DNA from: Ruminococcaceae bacterium UBA7067
GTDB taxonomy: Bacteria > Bacillota > Clostridia > Oscillospirales > Acutalibacteraceae
Direction: 5' to 3'
Length of the DNA: 7,169 nt
Assembly (NCBI GenBank): GCA_002493755.1
Contig: DKZT01000031.1
Location: 1-7,169, forward strand
Shown: one piece after another, positions 6,623-7,169 of the stretch
How positions within the stretch are numbered: position 1 is the first letter of the stretch
Layout: each line of letters opens with the position of its first letter
Program-made: the position numbers and the translations under genes
Notes under the pieces: model-generated
What the model was told of the DNA's origin: nothing
Databases searched by the model: none
The model's input: only the letters and a program-made list of their open reading frames with translations

Positions 6623-7060
6623 TCATTTTTTCATCTCGGCATACGGCAAAAAATCATAGCCGTAGCTTTTATAAAGCCTTACAGCGCCTTCGTTATCTTC
6701 CTCAACCTCAAGTCGGAATATTGCGCCGCTGTATTTCTGATGCACAAAAGACAAAAAGCTTCCTGCAATTCCCATTCCTCTGAACTCGGGTTTAATATAT
6801 ACATCTTCTATCCAGATGCACTCCCTGCCGAACTCGGTTGAATAGCTCTTTGCAAGCATCGCATAGCCCTTCAACGTATCGCCGCCGTCAAAAACATAAC
6901 CCTCGACAAACGGACAATCGCCGATACAGTTATCTATATCCCGATTGAATATTTCCTCCGAGCCGTTAGTGAAAACAGCAGGAGAGGAATAAAAATCACG
7001 CATCATTTCAAGCACCGCAGTCTTGTCCGATGCTCTCATTTCTCTTATATTTTCGTTCAT
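6623..7060 (-). CDS. GNAT-family N-acetyltransferase
   Basis: This 145-aa single GNAT domain would transfer acetyl from acetyl-CoA to an amine. Seen in the sequence: an N-terminal IREMRASDKTAVLEMMRDFY typical of the fold, the central strand ECIWIEDVYIKPEFRG (motif A), RGMGIAG as the acetyl-CoA pyrophosphate loop, and the C-terminal motif EEDNEGAVRLYKSYGY, where the substrate-side Tyr is conserved. The length fits the family. The start is ATG with GAAGG about 10 nt upstream. It lies 19 nt ahead of the MoxR gene in the same direction and may head the operon, although a GNAT is not a usual part of that module. The acceptor (amino acid, polyamine, protein or drug) cannot be read from sequence. 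The promoter is not clear; a TATAAA at 7078-7083 lacks a good -35. Confidence 0.88.
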   Translation of the reverse strand: MNENIREMRASDKTAVLEMMRDFYSSPAVFTNGSEEIFNRDIDNCIGDCPFVEGYVFDGGDTLKGYAMLAKSYSTEFGRECIWIEDVYIKPEFRGMGIAGSFLSFVHQKYSGAIFRLEVEEDNEGAVRLYKSYGYDFLPYAEMKK

Positions 7061-7083
7061 ATCAAACCAACCTTCGTTTTATA

Positions 7084-7160
7084 CTAATCTGAAATTAGAA
7101 GTTAGTTTTGAGTTTTGAGTTTTCAGTTAATGCAGAATTCAGAACGCATAATGCATAATT
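7084..7160. repeat. Long drifting heptamer (7-nt period) array
   Basis: From 7091 to 7160 the sequence divides into ten 7-nt blocks in unbroken register, although the content changes along the array: GAAATTA and GAAGTTA first, then GTTTTGA (7105, 7112), then CAGAATT (7133), then CATAATG (7147) and CATAATT (7154). Neighbouring blocks resemble each other more than distant ones. 7104-7126 is an exact inverted copy of 2455-2477. The array lies directly upstream of the GNAT gene and holds no clear promoter. Confidence 0.75.
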
Positions 7161-7169
7161 GTGGTTGTC
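7155..7169. repeat. Left end of a second copy of the inverted-repeat element (cut by the window edge)
   Basis: ATAATTGTGGTTGTC matches the left boundary of the element at 41-55 at 13 of 15 positions in the same orientation. Within it GGTTGTC (7163-7169) agrees exactly with the variant in the right arm of that element (reverse complement of 127-133). The rest would lie beyond the window. Confidence 0.5.

Noticed and set aside
7078..7106. Promoter for the GNAT gene (TATAAA at 7078-7083).
   Set aside because: No hexamer resembling TTGACA lies 16-18 nt upstream and there is no extended -10 TG.

Overview
The window looks like chromosomal DNA of an anaerobic gut-type Clostridia, probably Oscillospiraceae/Ruminococcaceae (inference). 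The grounds are a moderate-GC coding style, GNAT, MoxR and MATE proteins of clostridial character, Bacillota-type promoter and Shine-Dalgarno signals, and short intergenic repeats. No rRNA or marker gene fixes the genus. All six credible genes lie on the minus strand, so transcription runs from high to low coordinates, and the three intergenic stretches are almost entirely repeats.

Region A (2494-7060, read right to left) is a tight four-gene cluster: a GNAT N-acetyltransferase, a MoxR-type AAA+ ATPase, a DUF58 membrane protein and a membrane-anchored transglutaminase-like protein. The gaps are 19 nt, 1 nt and a stop/start overlap (GTGA), so the last three are very probably co-translated. MoxR, DUF58 and transglutaminase form a recurrent bacterial module. 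By family knowledge the ATPase acts as a chaperone or remodeller for DUF58 and its membrane partner at the cell envelope, but the substrate is not known.

Region B (159-2381, read right to left) begins with a clear sigma-A-like promoter (TTGACA, 17-nt spacer, TAAAAT). It encodes a 599-aa protein in which a MATE-family transporter is fused to a C-terminal RsbW/SpoIIAB-like ATPase (anti-sigma-factor kinase fold). Fourteen nucleotides later comes a 99-aa STAS anti-sigma-antagonist with an intact candidate phosphoserine. This resembles a partner-switching pair (kinase plus STAS) whose kinase half is tethered to a transporter, with no sigma factor or PP2C phosphatase in view. It is the most interesting biology in the window.

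The intergenic DNA (1-158, 2273-2493, 7061-7169) carries two kinds of repeat. One is a set of arrays of quite different sequence that all share a strict 7-nt period. The other is a nested inverted-repeat element (49-133), whose left end reappears in direct orientation at the right edge of the window (7155-7169). Repeats also lie against the 3' ends of the STAS and transglutaminase genes. No tRNA, rRNA, CRISPR array, riboswitch or transposase gene was found.
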